This document shows positions 5,802 to 14,131 of a DNA stretch of 21,377 nucleotides, one piece after another (within the stretch, counting starts at the first letter, position 1; every line of letters starts with the position of its first letter). The DNA comes from Clostridiales bacterium (GTDB taxonomy: Bacteria > Bacillota > Clostridia > Lachnospirales > WQUN01). The stretch lies in assembly GCA_031289625.1 (NCBI GenBank), contig JAITPB010000026.1:1-21377 (forward strand), written 5' to 3'. The notes beneath the pieces were generated by a model that ran no database searches, had not been told where the DNA came from, and was given only the letters and a program-made list of their open reading frames with translations. A program made the translations under genes and the position numbers.

Positions 5802-7079
5802 GTGGAGGCACAGCAGGGAAGCGCGTACACACTGGTTCTGGCGGTCATGATGATCGTGTTCTTAATGACTGCGGTTTTGCTGAACATCACAGGATATGAA
5901 ATGAAAATCGCGCGTGAACGGGAAGGTTACAGCGAACTGTACAACCTGGCCGTGTCGGGCGCGGAAAAAGAGCGTCTGGATTTGCTGGAAAAGCTGCGCG
6001 GCGTTGAACCGGACATAGAGGAAAAGGTTTTTCAGGAACTCAAAAAACTGAACTGGTATGATCATTTGATTTATCAAGACGGCTGGTTTCACGCGCGAAC
6101 CAAAGGATCACGCCCCACGGAGACTCTTTACACCGATGCGGTTCAAGCGGCAGCGGACCCTTATTTTTTGAACCATCAACAGAGTTTCTCCTGTTCCCTC
6201 TCATTCGATTCAACCGCTCCAGAGCGGTGTTATCAAATAACGGCAAAGTTTTTGCCGGGATATTTTGTGGAAGCGAGCGCGGAAATGTGTCCGTCGAATG
6301 ATCATCCGGATGATAATCCGGAAGACAGGCCCAAAGTAAAAGTACGCGCCAGCTTGGAATGGGACATTCCCGCGCATGCGGAAATTTTCATTCCCGATTT
6401 GATTTGGGGCAGCCAGCCGGAGATATTTCAGAAAGCCGTTTCCTGCGCCGGCACTGTCTATCTGGACGGTGCGGAAACAGAGGCGCCCAAAACGGACGCG
6501 TCTGTTTTGAACGCGCAGTTCAGCCAGATGTCAGCTCTTCCGTCCGAATGGGACTGGTCGGAGATGAACGCCGTTGTCGTTGGCCGCGGCGTTTCGCTGG
6601 ATGTGTCGGCGTTTTATGGCAGTGACGGCGTTCCTCAGCCTACCTGCATTATCAATACCGAGGGAAATTTGCGGCTTACAGGTCAGCAGGATGATCAGCC
6701 GGACAATCGTCCGGACGATTGTCCGGAAGCACAGAATCAGTTCGTCGGAGTGATTTTCGCCGGGGAGGATGTTTTTTTAGACGGCGTTTCCTTGACAGGG
6801 AATTTATTTTGTCTGGGTAATGTTTGGCTCGGCGGCAGTCAGGCGCCGCCCGTCTGTAATCCGGATATGCTTTTTCAAATCCGCGTCGCAGACTGGGAGC
6901 TGCAAAAACGTCTGCTCGACTTTTTGGGCGTCACCGATTTTCAGCACGCCGTAAACAACAGCACGGACATTGTCGGCATTCTCCAGCACGCGGCCCTCTC
7001 GGATCGCTTTTCACTGCGTATTGATCCTTTCCCGGCTATGCCCTTAACATTGCGCAAACTCAAAAAAGTTGCGCCCTAA
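5802..7079 (+). CDS. PilX/GspK-like minor pilin-related protein
   Basis: 425 residues from a GTG start with AAGGCGG upstream. The N-terminus QGSAYTLVLAVMMIVFLMT is the pilin-like hydrophobic helix of PilX/GspK-type proteins, which lack the usual FTLIE. It is followed by an amphipathic helix rich in Glu/Lys. The large remainder is probably an extracellular beta-rich domain. Two Asp/Pro-rich inserts (NDHPDDNPEDRP near residue 167 and DDQPDNRPDDCPEA near 298) come from CCGG-type DNA repeats, one of them a 28-bp palindrome. Fourth and last gene of the operon; its 3' end carries the rnpB promoter. It could equally be described as a pilus-tip adhesin-like subunit. Confidence 0.6.
   Translation: MEAQQGSAYTLVLAVMMIVFLMTAVLLNITGYEMKIAREREGYSELYNLAVSGAEKERLDLLEKLRGVEPDIEEKVFQELKKLNWYDHLIYQDGWFHARTKGSRPTETLYTDAVQAAADPYFLNHQQSFSCSLSFDSTAPERCYQITAKFLPGYFVEASAEMCPSNDHPDDNPEDRPKVKVRASLEWDIPAHAEIFIPDLIWGSQPEIFQKAVSCAGTVYLDGAETEAPKTDASVLNAQFSQMSALPSEWDWSEMNAVVVGRGVSLDVSAFYGSDGVPQPTCIINTEGNLRLTGQQDDQPDNRPDDCPEAQNQFVGVIFAGEDVFLDGVSLTGNLFCLGNVWLGGSQAPPVCNPDMLFQIRVADWELQKRLLDFLGVTDFQHAVNNSTDIVGILQHAALSDRFSLRIDPFPAMPLTLRKLKKVAP
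6699..6726. repeat. 28-bp perfect palindrome inside a coding region
   Basis: The sequence is symmetric around CGTCC|GGACG and reads CCGGACAATCGTCC followed by its exact complement. A related 14-bp palindrome, ATCATCCGGATGAT, lies at 6301-6314 in the same gene. Both encode Asp/Pro-rich peptide. In RNA this would be a 14-bp hairpin with almost no loop. Confidence 0.85.
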
Positions 7080-7097
7080 CCCTTTTTCTGCTAAAAT
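7069..7097 (+). promoter_or_regulatory. Promoter of the RNase P RNA gene
   Basis: TTGCGC (7069-7074) and TAAAAT (7092-7097) are 17 bases apart, and the predicted RNA 5' end (about 7104) is 7 bases after the -10 box. The promoter overlaps the stop codon of the PilX-like gene. Confidence 0.6.
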
Positions 7098-7103
7098 AAA
7101 GAA

Positions 7104-7439
7104 GAGTAAGCTGGGCAGCCGCGCGGCGTGAAAACCGCCGTGAGGAAAGTCCGAGCTCCACAGGGCGGGATGCCGGGCAATACCCGGTGGAGGCGACTCC
7201 AAGGAAAGTGCAATAGAAATAAACCGCCGTTGATAAAACGGTAAGGGTGGAAAGGCGAGGTAAAAGCTCACCGCCTCTCCGGCGACGGAGAGGGCTCTGT
7301 AAACCCCATCCGGAGCAAGATCATATGAAAGCGATAAGGCGGCCCGTCTTGCTTTCAGGTGGATCGCGCGAGCGCGTCCGGCAACGGCGTGCCTAGATAG
7401 ATGGCTGTCCTCGACAGAATTCGGCTTATAGGCCTGCTC
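7104..7439 (+). ncRNA. rnpB: RNase P RNA (class A)
   Basis: The RNA subunit of RNase P, which matures tRNA 5' ends. The conserved core GAGGAAAGTCCGAGCTCCAC is present at 7141-7160, and the 3' core ends in ACAGAATTCGGCTTATAGGC. The 5' end GAGTAAGCT pairs with GGCCTGCTC at the 3' end as helix P1 with one mismatch. The AAGGTAAAAGCTCACCG-type P10-P11 region and the GGTGGAGGCGACTCC region are recognisable. About 336 nt, normal for class A. It ends just before a shared terminator. Exact ends are placed by P1 pairing. Confidence 0.95.
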
Positions 7440-7442
7440 ACC

Positions 7443-7475
7443 AAAAAAGGCGCGTATATTTTTACGCGTCCTTTT
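7443..7475. terminator. Bidirectional terminator between rnpB and the antiporter gene
   Basis: GGCGCGTA (7449-7456) pairs with TACGCGTCC (7463-7471; an 8-bp stem including one G-T pair and a one-base bulge) across TATTTT. TTTT follows on the plus strand and TTTTTT on the minus strand (A run at 7443-7448). It lies exactly between the convergent rnpB and antiporter genes and serves both. Confidence 0.8.
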
Positions 7476-9455
7476 CTATATTTCCGTAATCAGTTCCTCA
7501 CTTTCGCCCGATAAGGTAAACGACTCCATCTCATTAACCACCATACGGAAATCATTCGCCTGGCGCGGCGTGATGGCGCCTCTTTCCAAAAATTGATGGA
7601 TGACGCGCCGTTCTACATAAAAACCTTGCAGTATTTCTTCTTCATAGCCGTCGTGCGGCTGCCCATGGTTGATATAAAAGCCCGCGCGCATCTGTTTGGA
7701 TAAATCCATACGCTCTTGCGTTAGCCTATCGATGATTTCCCCATCGGAGATAAAATCCCGTTCCTGGTTCAGTACGCGCACGACCCGAAGGCCATTTCTG
7801 GTAAACACCGCGTTCAATTGCTCTTTTAGATCTGACTCTGGCAAACGGGCGGCGCGGGAACACGCATGAACCTGAAAATACAGCAGAGCCGCCTGCACCG
7901 CTTCGCTCCGGATCGCCCGGTGGTAGATAAAAAGGATCAGCTCCCGCGAATGCCAGTAGATTTGACCGTTAATTTCTTTCCGCGCGTACTGCTTTTTCAG
8001 CAGCGCGCGCTCCGCCCGGAGCATGAGGAGTCTCATGCGGAAAAGCTCGTTTCGCTTGCTTTTGCTGTACTCCATGTAGCGCAGTTCATTAATCCGGCTT
8101 TTGTAGCGGGTCACGAGGGCTTCCAAAAAAGGGGAACCGCTTGACTCGGCGCGCAGCTGCCGGATGGTTTCGTCCAAAATTTCGATTTGAACGCTGTGGC
8201 TGCCCATGCTTTCCCGTTTGGGATCCGCCAGGAGCGGCAGTAGCAAAAAGCCCACGATCAGCGATAATATAATAACCCCGGCGGTCATAAACAGCAGAAG
8301 CGGCCTTTCCGCAAAAGGGCTTTGATCCAAATAGACCAGCGGGAGCGCGAACGCTGTCGCCAGGCTGACTGTGCCTTTGACACCGGAAAAAGTCAAAAAC
8401 AGCAAATCTTTCAATTGCTTTGTCCAGTTGCTTTGCTTGTTCACGGCTACGAAGCATACGCTGATGAACCGCACGAGAAAAAGGATGAGCGTGACGATGA
8501 CAATGGCCATGACAATGGCCAGCGCCAGAAAGTCATGCGGCTGGCTGCTGCCCCAGACATGTATGAAAATTTCCGGCAGTTGAAGCCCCAATAACAAAAA
8601 GACAATGGAGTTCAAGGCAAACGAAAGAAGCTCCCAAACATTTTTTTTGAAATTCCCAATCTCCGCTTCCAAAAGTTCCCCGTTTGGGGCGTGCGGCGTT
8701 TGCCGGCTGCCCGCTGTTACTGCGCCGATGACGCCGGAGACGCCCGCCATCTCCGAAAGAGTATAGCTGAGAAATGGGGCCGCCAGTTCTACCAAAACAT
8801 GCGTCGCCGTATGGCGTATGGCCAGTCTTTTCATCATTTTGGCACCCCAGCGCCCCAGCGCTGAAAGCAGAAACCCGGCGGCAAACCCACCAGCAGAGAC
8901 AATGAGCAGTTGCTCCAGCGCCATAGCGGGCGAGAACTCGCCTGTCCGCAGTGCGGTCACGGCAAAATGAAAGGCAATCAAGCCGGACGCGTCGTTAATA
9001 AGCCCTTCTCCCTTTAGAATATTTAAAACGTCCACGTCGCATTGCATGCGTGATGAAAGCGTCGTCACAGCGATCGCGTCAGTCGGCCCCAGAATCGCAC
9101 CCATCGCGTAACAAGCCGCGGCGGGAAGCTGCGGAAAAAGCGTGTGCAAGGTGAAGCCAATGGCGAACACCGTGATAAACACGAGCAGAAACGCCATGAA
9201 CAGCACTTGTTTTTTGACCCGCCAAAGTGAAAGCTTGTTAGATTCATCCGCTTCATGAAACAACAGAGGCGCGATGATCAGCACCATAAACAATTCCGGA
9301 TCCAAGTCCGGCATGTCTTCCAGGAACGTAACGCGCAGCAGACATCCGAAGGCGATTTGAAGCAGGGGGAGAGGCAGGCTGGGATAGATCATGCCTAAGA
9401 CATTGGATATGACAATGGCCAATATGATGCCGATAACAATAATGGTAACTTCCAT
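7476..9455 (-). CDS. CPA1-family Na+/H+ antiporter
   Basis: 659 residues from ATG 9455. About 12 hydrophobic segments fill residues 1-410. The NhaP/CPA1 signatures are present: GAILGPTDAIAVTTL (about 119-133) and GEGLINDASGLIAF (about 149-162), whose Asp residues form the ion-binding site in the family. A soluble basic helical tail of about 240 residues follows, probably cytoplasmic and regulatory. The protein should exchange Na+ (or K+) for H+ across the membrane. An in-frame ATG at 9512 is rejected as the start because the only plausible -10 box (TATAAT, 9491-9486) lies downstream of it. The ribosome binding site is weak. It stands alone between two terminators and is not part of the peptide operon. 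Confidence 0.85.
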   Translation of the reverse strand: MEVTIIVIGIILAIVISNVLGMIYPSLPLPLLQIAFGCLLRVTFLEDMPDLDPELFMVLIIAPLLFHEADESNKLSLWRVKKQVLFMAFLLVFITVFAIGFTLHTLFPQLPAAACYAMGAILGPTDAIAVTTLSSRMQCDVDVLNILKGEGLINDASGLIAFHFAVTALRTGEFSPAMALEQLLIVSAGGFAAGFLLSALGRWGAKMMKRLAIRHTATHVLVELAAPFLSYTLSEMAGVSGVIGAVTAGSRQTPHAPNGELLEAEIGNFKKNVWELLSFALNSIVFLLLGLQLPEIFIHVWGSSQPHDFLALAIVMAIVIVTLILFLVRFISVCFVAVNKQSNWTKQLKDLLFLTFSGVKGTVSLATAFALPLVYLDQSPFAERPLLLFMTAGVIILSLIVGFLLLPLLADPKRESMGSHSVQIEILDETIRQLRAESSGSPFLEALVTRYKSRINELRYMEYSKSKRNELFRMRLLMLRAERALLKKQYARKEINGQIYWHSRELILFIYHRAIRSEAVQAALLYFQVHACSRAARLPESDLKEQLNAVFTRNGLRVVRVLNQERDFISDGEIIDRLTQERMDLSKQMRAGFYINHGQPHDGYEEEILQGFYVERRVIHQFLERGAITPRQANDFRMVVNEMESFTLSGESEELITEI

Positions 9456-9485
9456 GAAAATGATCTGCCGTCCTTTCCTGAAGTG

Positions 9486-9512
9486 ATTATATACGGCGTG
9501 CCATGAACACAA
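9486..9512 (-). promoter_or_regulatory. Possible promoter of the antiporter gene
   Basis: Minus strand TATAAT (9491-9486) is a perfect -10 box. The best -35 candidate, TTGTGT (9512-9507), is only 15 bases away, so the promoter is probably weak or activated. It overlaps the T tract of the preceding terminator. Confidence 0.4.
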
Positions 9513-9543
9513 TAAAAAAATGGCGTCCGATGCAACGCCATTT
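9512..9543 (-). terminator. Terminator of the peptide-export operon
   Basis: AAATGGCGT (9518-9526) and ACGCCATTT (9535-9543) form a 9-bp stem with an 8-base loop. On the minus strand it is followed by a T-rich run. It begins three bases after the stop codon of the HlyD-like gene and marks the end of the operon that starts at 16557. Confidence 0.8.
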
Positions 9544-9545
9544 TA

Positions 9546-11162
9546 TCATGTAAAGTTCATTTTTTCCAAGGCCCAGCGCAAAATGGTTTTCGTGTCGCTG
9601 ACGACTTGCCCTTCTAACAGCATACCCACTTTGATGGTCTCATCTCTGCCTTTATAACTTTTGATCGGCTTATTTTCCAGAGAGGCTTCCACCATATAAT
9701 ATCGGTTGCCTGTGCTGTCGGCGCGCGCGTCGCTGCTGATTTGCAGAACCGACGCCTCCACTGATCCATATTCCTGATAAGGCAGAGCCAAAAATTTGCA
9801 CTTGATCTGCTGTCCGATCTTAACATTGGCAATATCCTTATTGCTGACGGTAAAAGTCACTTTAAAGGAATCAGAATCGAGAGGCACGATACTGCCGATC
9901 TCCAGGCCCGCCTGGATGAGATCGCCAGGCGTGAGCGGATACAGCAAATTCACCACGCCGTCTATGGGCGCGATAACATCCAAGTCGCTTATCTGCACTT
10001 GCATCGCTTCTATTTCTTTATCCATCTGTTTCAGGGCATCTTCCTTCTGCCGGATCTCATTATTGATCTGCGCCAGCAATGTCAGTCTGCCCTGATCAAT
10101 CATCATCTGCTGTGACGGTTTATCCGCCGTCGCTGTATACGAGGTCGTATCATTTTGCGCCTTGTTGACTTGAATCTGCATTTCGTCCACATTGCGCTGC
10201 GTATCGGCGATGCTCTGCTCTGTTTGAAGCATCTGACTTTGTTTCAGATCTTCCATCTGCGTCCGTGCGGTGTCCATCTGGGTCTGGGCGTTGTCATAAT
10301 CCTGCCTCGGCGTCGCGCCCGCTTCATAGAGCTTTCTGACTTGATCCGCCGCTGTCTCCGCTTTGGAGAGCATTTCGCTCAACGTAACCAACTGAGCCAG
10401 ATATCGTTCCAGCTGCGTCTTGTACTTGCTGTCCAGCGCCGCCTGGCTGACGATATCCGATATATACGCCTGCGTCAGTGCGGAACCCGGCTCATTGTTC
10501 ACTTGCTGGAGGATGGCTTTAAAATTTTGCAGGCCCGTAAGTTCCCCCCGGTATGTGTTCAACTGATTGCGCGCCGATTGCAAGGAATAAGAAGCGGACT
10601 GCTGCATGGTTTCGGCGCTCATGAGATTCTCGGTGATTTGCTGCTCGGCAATCTGTCTGTCCAACAGATATTTTTCCACCAGTAAGGCATAGTGACGGCC
10701 TTTTTCCGAACTCTGATCCATTGTGTTCGTATTCGTGTCGATGCAGGTCCGATATTGCTCCAGGTACATTAGATCGTCCTGGGCTTCATCTCTTTGGACT
10801 GTACCGGCGTTCAATTGCAGTTCCATCGCCTGCTTGTCGATCGTATACAGGATGTCTCCCTTCGACACCGTCTGGCCGTCCGCGATATTAACCTCTTGCA
10901 ATTTCCCGTTGCTGACGCTGCGCAAAACGCTGATGGATTCATTAGGGCGCACTACGCCCGTGGCTTTGATATAAACGTCGATGGCGCCGAAATACATCCA
11001 AATCAGCGCGCCCACTAGGCCCATGAAGAGAATCACGCTAAAAGCCGTGAAGAAAAAATGCGGCTTCGCCTCCATCACTTCTCTGGAATCGCGCAGTTCA
11101 CTGATGTCAATATACCGGGATTTGGCTCTGGGCTTGGTTTTGGGTTTTTCGTTGGCCTCCAT
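9546..11162 (-). CDS. HlyD-family accessory protein of the peptide exporter
   Basis: 538 residues. After a basic, Pro/Lys-rich cytoplasmic start comes one transmembrane helix (about residues 38-59, FFFTAFSVILFMGLVGALIW). An early half of a lipoyl-like domain follows (ATGVVRPNES...GKLQEVNIADGQTVSKGDILY). A very long Gln-rich coiled coil (about 110-390) precedes the second lipoyl half (DVIAPIDGVVNLLYPLTPGD) and a beta-barrel tail. In Gram-positive bacteria such proteins partner C39 ABC transporters for class II bacteriocins. The start at 11162 is set by GGAGG 10 bases upstream, and the ABC gene stop lies two bases before it. The longer in-frame start at 11195 would overlap the ABC gene and has no reason to be used. 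It has no Cys. Confidence 0.85.
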   Translation of the reverse strand: MEANEKPKTKPRAKSRYIDISELRDSREVMEAKPHFFFTAFSVILFMGLVGALIWMYFGAIDVYIKATGVVRPNESISVLRSVSNGKLQEVNIADGQTVSKGDILYTIDKQAMELQLNAGTVQRDEAQDDLMYLEQYRTCIDTNTNTMDQSSEKGRHYALLVEKYLLDRQIAEQQITENLMSAETMQQSASYSLQSARNQLNTYRGELTGLQNFKAILQQVNNEPGSALTQAYISDIVSQAALDSKYKTQLERYLAQLVTLSEMLSKAETAADQVRKLYEAGATPRQDYDNAQTQMDTARTQMEDLKQSQMLQTEQSIADTQRNVDEMQIQVNKAQNDTTSYTATADKPSQQMMIDQGRLTLLAQINNEIRQKEDALKQMDKEIEAMQVQISDLDVIAPIDGVVNLLYPLTPGDLIQAGLEIGSIVPLDSDSFKVTFTVSNKDIANVKIGQQIKCKFLALPYQEYGSVEASVLQISSDARADSTGNRYYMVEASLENKPIKSYKGRDETIKVGMLLEGQVVSDTKTILRWALEKMNFT

Positions 11163-11164
11163 GT

Positions 11165-13327
11165 TTATATCGCCTCCGGTATCTGATCTTTCCACAAAGC
11201 GTAATATAAGCCACCCTGACGCATAAGCTCCGCGTGTCTTCCCATCTCAATGATTTTGCCTTTTTCCATGACATAGATCATGTCGCAGTGCATGATGGTC
11301 GAGAGACGATGTGCGATCATGATGACGCACATATTTCTCGTTTCATCGAAAATCATATTTTCAATGGCCTTTTCTGTAATAGAATCCAGACTGCTGGTGG
11401 CCTCGTCCATGATGAGGATGTCGGGTTTTTTGAGAAGCGCTTGCGCGATGGCCAGCCTTTGCCTCTGCCCGCCCGACAGGTTGCCGCCGTTCTCCTCCAG
11501 CAGCGTCTCGTAACGAAGCGGCAGTTCATTGATAAAATCATGCGCTTTCGCTTTTTTACACGCATCTATGATCATATCCATAGACGCGCGACCCGCGGCA
11601 AACTGTAGATTTTCCCGTATCGATCCGCTGAACAAAAAGATCTCCTGGGATATGTAACCGATTTTTTCCCGCAAATGATCCACACTGATGTCCTGGACAT
11701 TATACCCGTTGATCAGAATGGTACCCTGTTCGAAAGGATAAAAACGCAAAAACAATTTTGCCAGTGTCGTTTTGCCGGATCCGCTTTCTCCGACAAGGGC
11801 TATCTTCGATCCCTTGGGGATGCTCATGCTGACGTCACGGATCACTGGCGCGCGCGTTCCATACCGGAAAATGAGATTTTTGATCTCGATATCGCCGTGC
11901 AGCTTCGGAGATATTTTCTGCGCCTCCTGTCTGCCTCTTTCCGGGCTGAGATCCAAAATTTCCGCCAAGCGATCGGCGGCCACGATGGCAGACTGCAATT
12001 GCGGCTGAAGATTGATCAGGTTCTGTATGGGCTGTAAAAAATAAGACTGCAGCGCGTTGAAAGTTAGAAGTTCGCCTAAGCTCATTGTCCCTTTCAGTAC
12101 GGCTGAAGCGCCCATCCACAAAATAACAACGCTGCCGATGGAGCCAATCCCGCTCGCGAGAGTGCCTTGCAGGTTGCTGAGCCTTCCGCCTTTGAAGGTG
12201 CTCTTGAGCAGACGGATAAATTTAGCTTCTGTCTGGAGAGAGGCCCTGTCCTGCGCGTTATGAGACTTGATCGACTCAATGCCATTGAGAGACTCTACCA
12301 TATAAGAGGACAATTGCGCGTTATTTTCCATAATACCCTTGTTGGCTTGTTTCAACGGATGATTAAAAGAAAAAACGACGACGGCGTAGAGAAGCGCGAT
12401 GACAACGGTGATGGCAAACAGCGTGCCGTTCTGGTTGAACAAAATCGCGCCGCCAGCGATGGCCATAATCGTATCCATCATGATGGTCAAAGTAGCGGAA
12501 GAAATAATATCCCGTATCCGGCTGGCGTCGGTGAAGCGTGAAATGATCTCGCCGACTTTTCGCGTGCCGAAGAAGGAGACAGGCAGTTGCAGGACGTGGT
12601 GGTAATAGCCTAATATCAGGCTGATATCCAGCCGCTGGCTCAAGTACATCAGCAGATGCTGCCGGAAAAAACTCAATACGCTTCTGAAAACATGCAGGGC
12701 TACAATGCCGATGGACATGACCGTGAGCGTTCCGCCCAGATCGTTGGGCATGATCTCGTCCATCATAATCTTAAAATAAAACGACGACAGTATGCCCAGG
12801 AAGGTCAGCAGCAGAGAGGTGAAGAAGATATTGATCATCAAAGCGCCTTGCTGTGGCAGCAAAGCAAAAAAGCGCATCAAGGCCGAACCGGAACCCGCGC
12901 CCTTCTTAAAAGAATTGTTGGGAATCAGGACAATGAGAACACCCGTCCATATTTTGAAAAAATCGGCCGGTTTGTATTTGACCATGCCTTGGGCCGGGTC
13001 AGATACGAGCACTTCCTTGCGTGATATTTTGTAAACTACCATATAATGCAGGAGAGCGCCGCCAACCACGACATGGGCAATGCATGGCAAAGGAAATTCG
13101 CCGAAAAAAGCCTTCTGATTGCCTTTTACCGCTTTCGCGGTAAAACCAAGCTCCGTCGCCGCTTTAACAACACCATATGCGTTTGTACCATATTTGTCCG
13201 TACCCGCAATTTCGCGAATGCGCGAAATGGGAAGGGATAAGCGGTAATATTTCGAAATGGTGGCGAGACAAGCCGCCGCGCAGTCCGTTGTGTCATGCTG
13301 TCGAATGGAAGGGCGTTTTTTTAACAT
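11165..13327 (-). CDS. Peptidase C39-containing ABC transporter (PCAT), double-glycine peptide exporter
   Basis: 720 residues. Residues 1-130 are a C39 cysteine peptidase with catalytic Cys16 (DTTDCAAAC), His94 (LHYMVVY) and Asp110 (VSDPA), intact by eye. A six-helix ABC membrane domain occupies about 150-440. The nucleotide-binding domain has Walker A GESGSGKTT (513-521), signature LSGGQ (617-621), Walker B DILIMDE (636-642) and the H-loop His673. In this family the peptidase cuts the leader after Gly-Gly and the transporter exports the core. It follows seven matching GG-leader genes and is itself followed by its HlyD partner two bases later, so one exporter probably serves all seven. AAAGGTGG precedes the ATG. 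Confidence 0.95.
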   Translation of the reverse strand: MLKKRPSIRQHDTTDCAAACLATISKYYRLSLPISRIREIAGTDKYGTNAYGVVKAATELGFTAKAVKGNQKAFFGEFPLPCIAHVVVGGALLHYMVVYKISRKEVLVSDPAQGMVKYKPADFFKIWTGVLIVLIPNNSFKKGAGSGSALMRFFALLPQQGALMINIFFTSLLLTFLGILSSFYFKIMMDEIMPNDLGGTLTVMSIGIVALHVFRSVLSFFRQHLLMYLSQRLDISLILGYYHHVLQLPVSFFGTRKVGEIISRFTDASRIRDIISSATLTIMMDTIMAIAGGAILFNQNGTLFAITVVIALLYAVVVFSFNHPLKQANKGIMENNAQLSSYMVESLNGIESIKSHNAQDRASLQTEAKFIRLLKSTFKGGRLSNLQGTLASGIGSIGSVVILWMGASAVLKGTMSLGELLTFNALQSYFLQPIQNLINLQPQLQSAIVAADRLAEILDLSPERGRQEAQKISPKLHGDIEIKNLIFRYGTRAPVIRDVSMSIPKGSKIALVGESGSGKTTLAKLFLRFYPFEQGTILINGYNVQDISVDHLREKIGYISQEIFLFSGSIRENLQFAAGRASMDMIIDACKKAKAHDFINELPLRYETLLEENGGNLSGGQRQRLAIAQALLKKPDILIMDEATSSLDSITEKAIENMIFDETRNMCVIMIAHRLSTIMHCDMIYVMEKGKIIEMGRHAELMRQGGLYYALWKDQIPEAI

Positions 13328-13386
13328 GATCCACCTTTAGTCTGGAAAAATTTTTTCACCAAAATTCGATCTTGGGGTAATACACG

Positions 13387-13416
13387 CAACGGCGGCGAAA
13401 TGCATCGCCGCCGTTG
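13387..13416 (-). other. Strong hairpin without T tract between precursors and exporter
   Basis: CAACGGCGGCGA pairs perfectly with TCGCCGCCGTTG (12 bp, mostly G-C) around a six-base loop. No T run follows on either strand. It stands in the 136-bp gap between the last precursor gene and the transporter. A partial stop or an mRNA 3'-stability element would give more peptide mRNA than exporter mRNA; this is inference. Confidence 0.7.
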
Positions 13417-13463
13417 TCATAAATGTCCTTGTGAAACTTATTGGATACTTTTACTCAATCGAC

Positions 13464-13706
13464 TCACGCATATGTGAGAGTAACATTAACATCAGGCAGT
13501 GTAGCAAAAAAATCTGTGATGGCGAGCAAGGTCTTATCTACATACCCAGAACGGTCTGGGAAATAGCTCTGTACGAGGTTGGAAACCTCCTGAACAAAAC
13601 CGGCCACTACTGCGCCAAATTGCGACCAGTTCCATTGAACTGTACCGCCGCCGTTTACAAACATCGCTTCATCCGTACTCAGTTCTTCAAAGCCGTTGAT
13701 TTTCAT
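13464..13706 (-). CDS. Double-glycine leader peptide 7 (WN-SQFGAV type)
   Basis: 80 residues. The leader ends GFEELSTDEAMFVNGG (Gly-Gly at 19-20). The 60-residue core starts GTVQWNWSQFGAV, has no Cys, is moderately hydrophobic and ends with LPDVNVTLTYA. It is paralogous to peptide 6: WN-x-SQFGAV at the start, LPD-x-V-x-x-x-Y at the end and similar length. AGAGGATC precedes the ATG. It should be cleaved and exported by the PCAT 136 bp downstream. Antimicrobial activity is only inferred from family resemblance to unmodified class II bacteriocin precursors. Confidence 0.82.
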   Translation of the reverse strand: MKINGFEELSTDEAMFVNGGGTVQWNWSQFGAVVAGFVQEVSNLVQSYFPDRSGYVDKTLLAITDFFATLPDVNVTLTYA

Positions 13707-13763
13707 TTTGATCCTCTTTCTAGCGCTTTGCGCTGCTTTAATTTATCGGCAGGTTTGTCAATA

Positions 13764-14015
13764 TTAATACGCAATGTTGACGGCTAAATCAGGCAGATTC
13801 AGCAAAAAGCCGGAAAACGCCGAAAGCGCGTTGGTCACAAAACTGCCGACGCTGGCAAACAGATTACCGGCGAGGCCGGCAATTTGCTGTACAAACACGG
13901 AAGCCACTGCGCCGAACTGCGACAAATTCCAGACGATCGTCTCGCCGCCGTTGACAAGCATTGCCTCATCCATGCTGAGGTCTTCAAAACCATGGATATT
14001 CTTCATTTCGTTCAT
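13764..14015 (-). CDS. Double-glycine leader peptide 6 (WN-SQFGAV type)
   Basis: 83 residues from ATG 14015, set by AAGGAGG ten bases upstream; a longer in-frame start at 14057 would lie before that site. The leader ends GFEDLSMDEAMLVNGG. The 59-residue core opens ETIVWNLSQFGAV, continues with a Gly/Ala/Phe-rich hydrophobic stretch and ends LPDLAVNIAY. It has no Cys. It pairs with peptide 7, 57 bp downstream. Two related but distinct peptides side by side recall two-peptide bacteriocins, though no GxxxG pairing has been tested. Confidence 0.82.
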   Translation of the reverse strand: MNEMKNIHGFEDLSMDEAMLVNGGETIVWNLSQFGAVASVFVQQIAGLAGNLFASVGSFVTNALSAFSGFLLNLPDLAVNIAY

Positions 14016-14131
14016 AATGTTTTTTCCTCCTTGGAAAATAAAATAGGATGTTATCAATTAGGTACATAAGCAAGCATCTCAATGGAGAAGTTTGGCGCCG
14101 CGCGTCAGCCGTTTAATAGGCGGCGGATCGG

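Noticed and set aside
9456..9512. Longer N-terminus of the antiporter from ATG 9512
   Set aside because: The extra residues are polar and not family-like, and the TATAAT box at 9491-9486 would lie inside the coding part.
10155..10685. 176-codon plus-strand frame opposite the HlyD-like gene
   Set aside because: It lies wholly inside a well-supported gene in antisense and its Leu/Arg-rich product follows from the coiled-coil coding bias.
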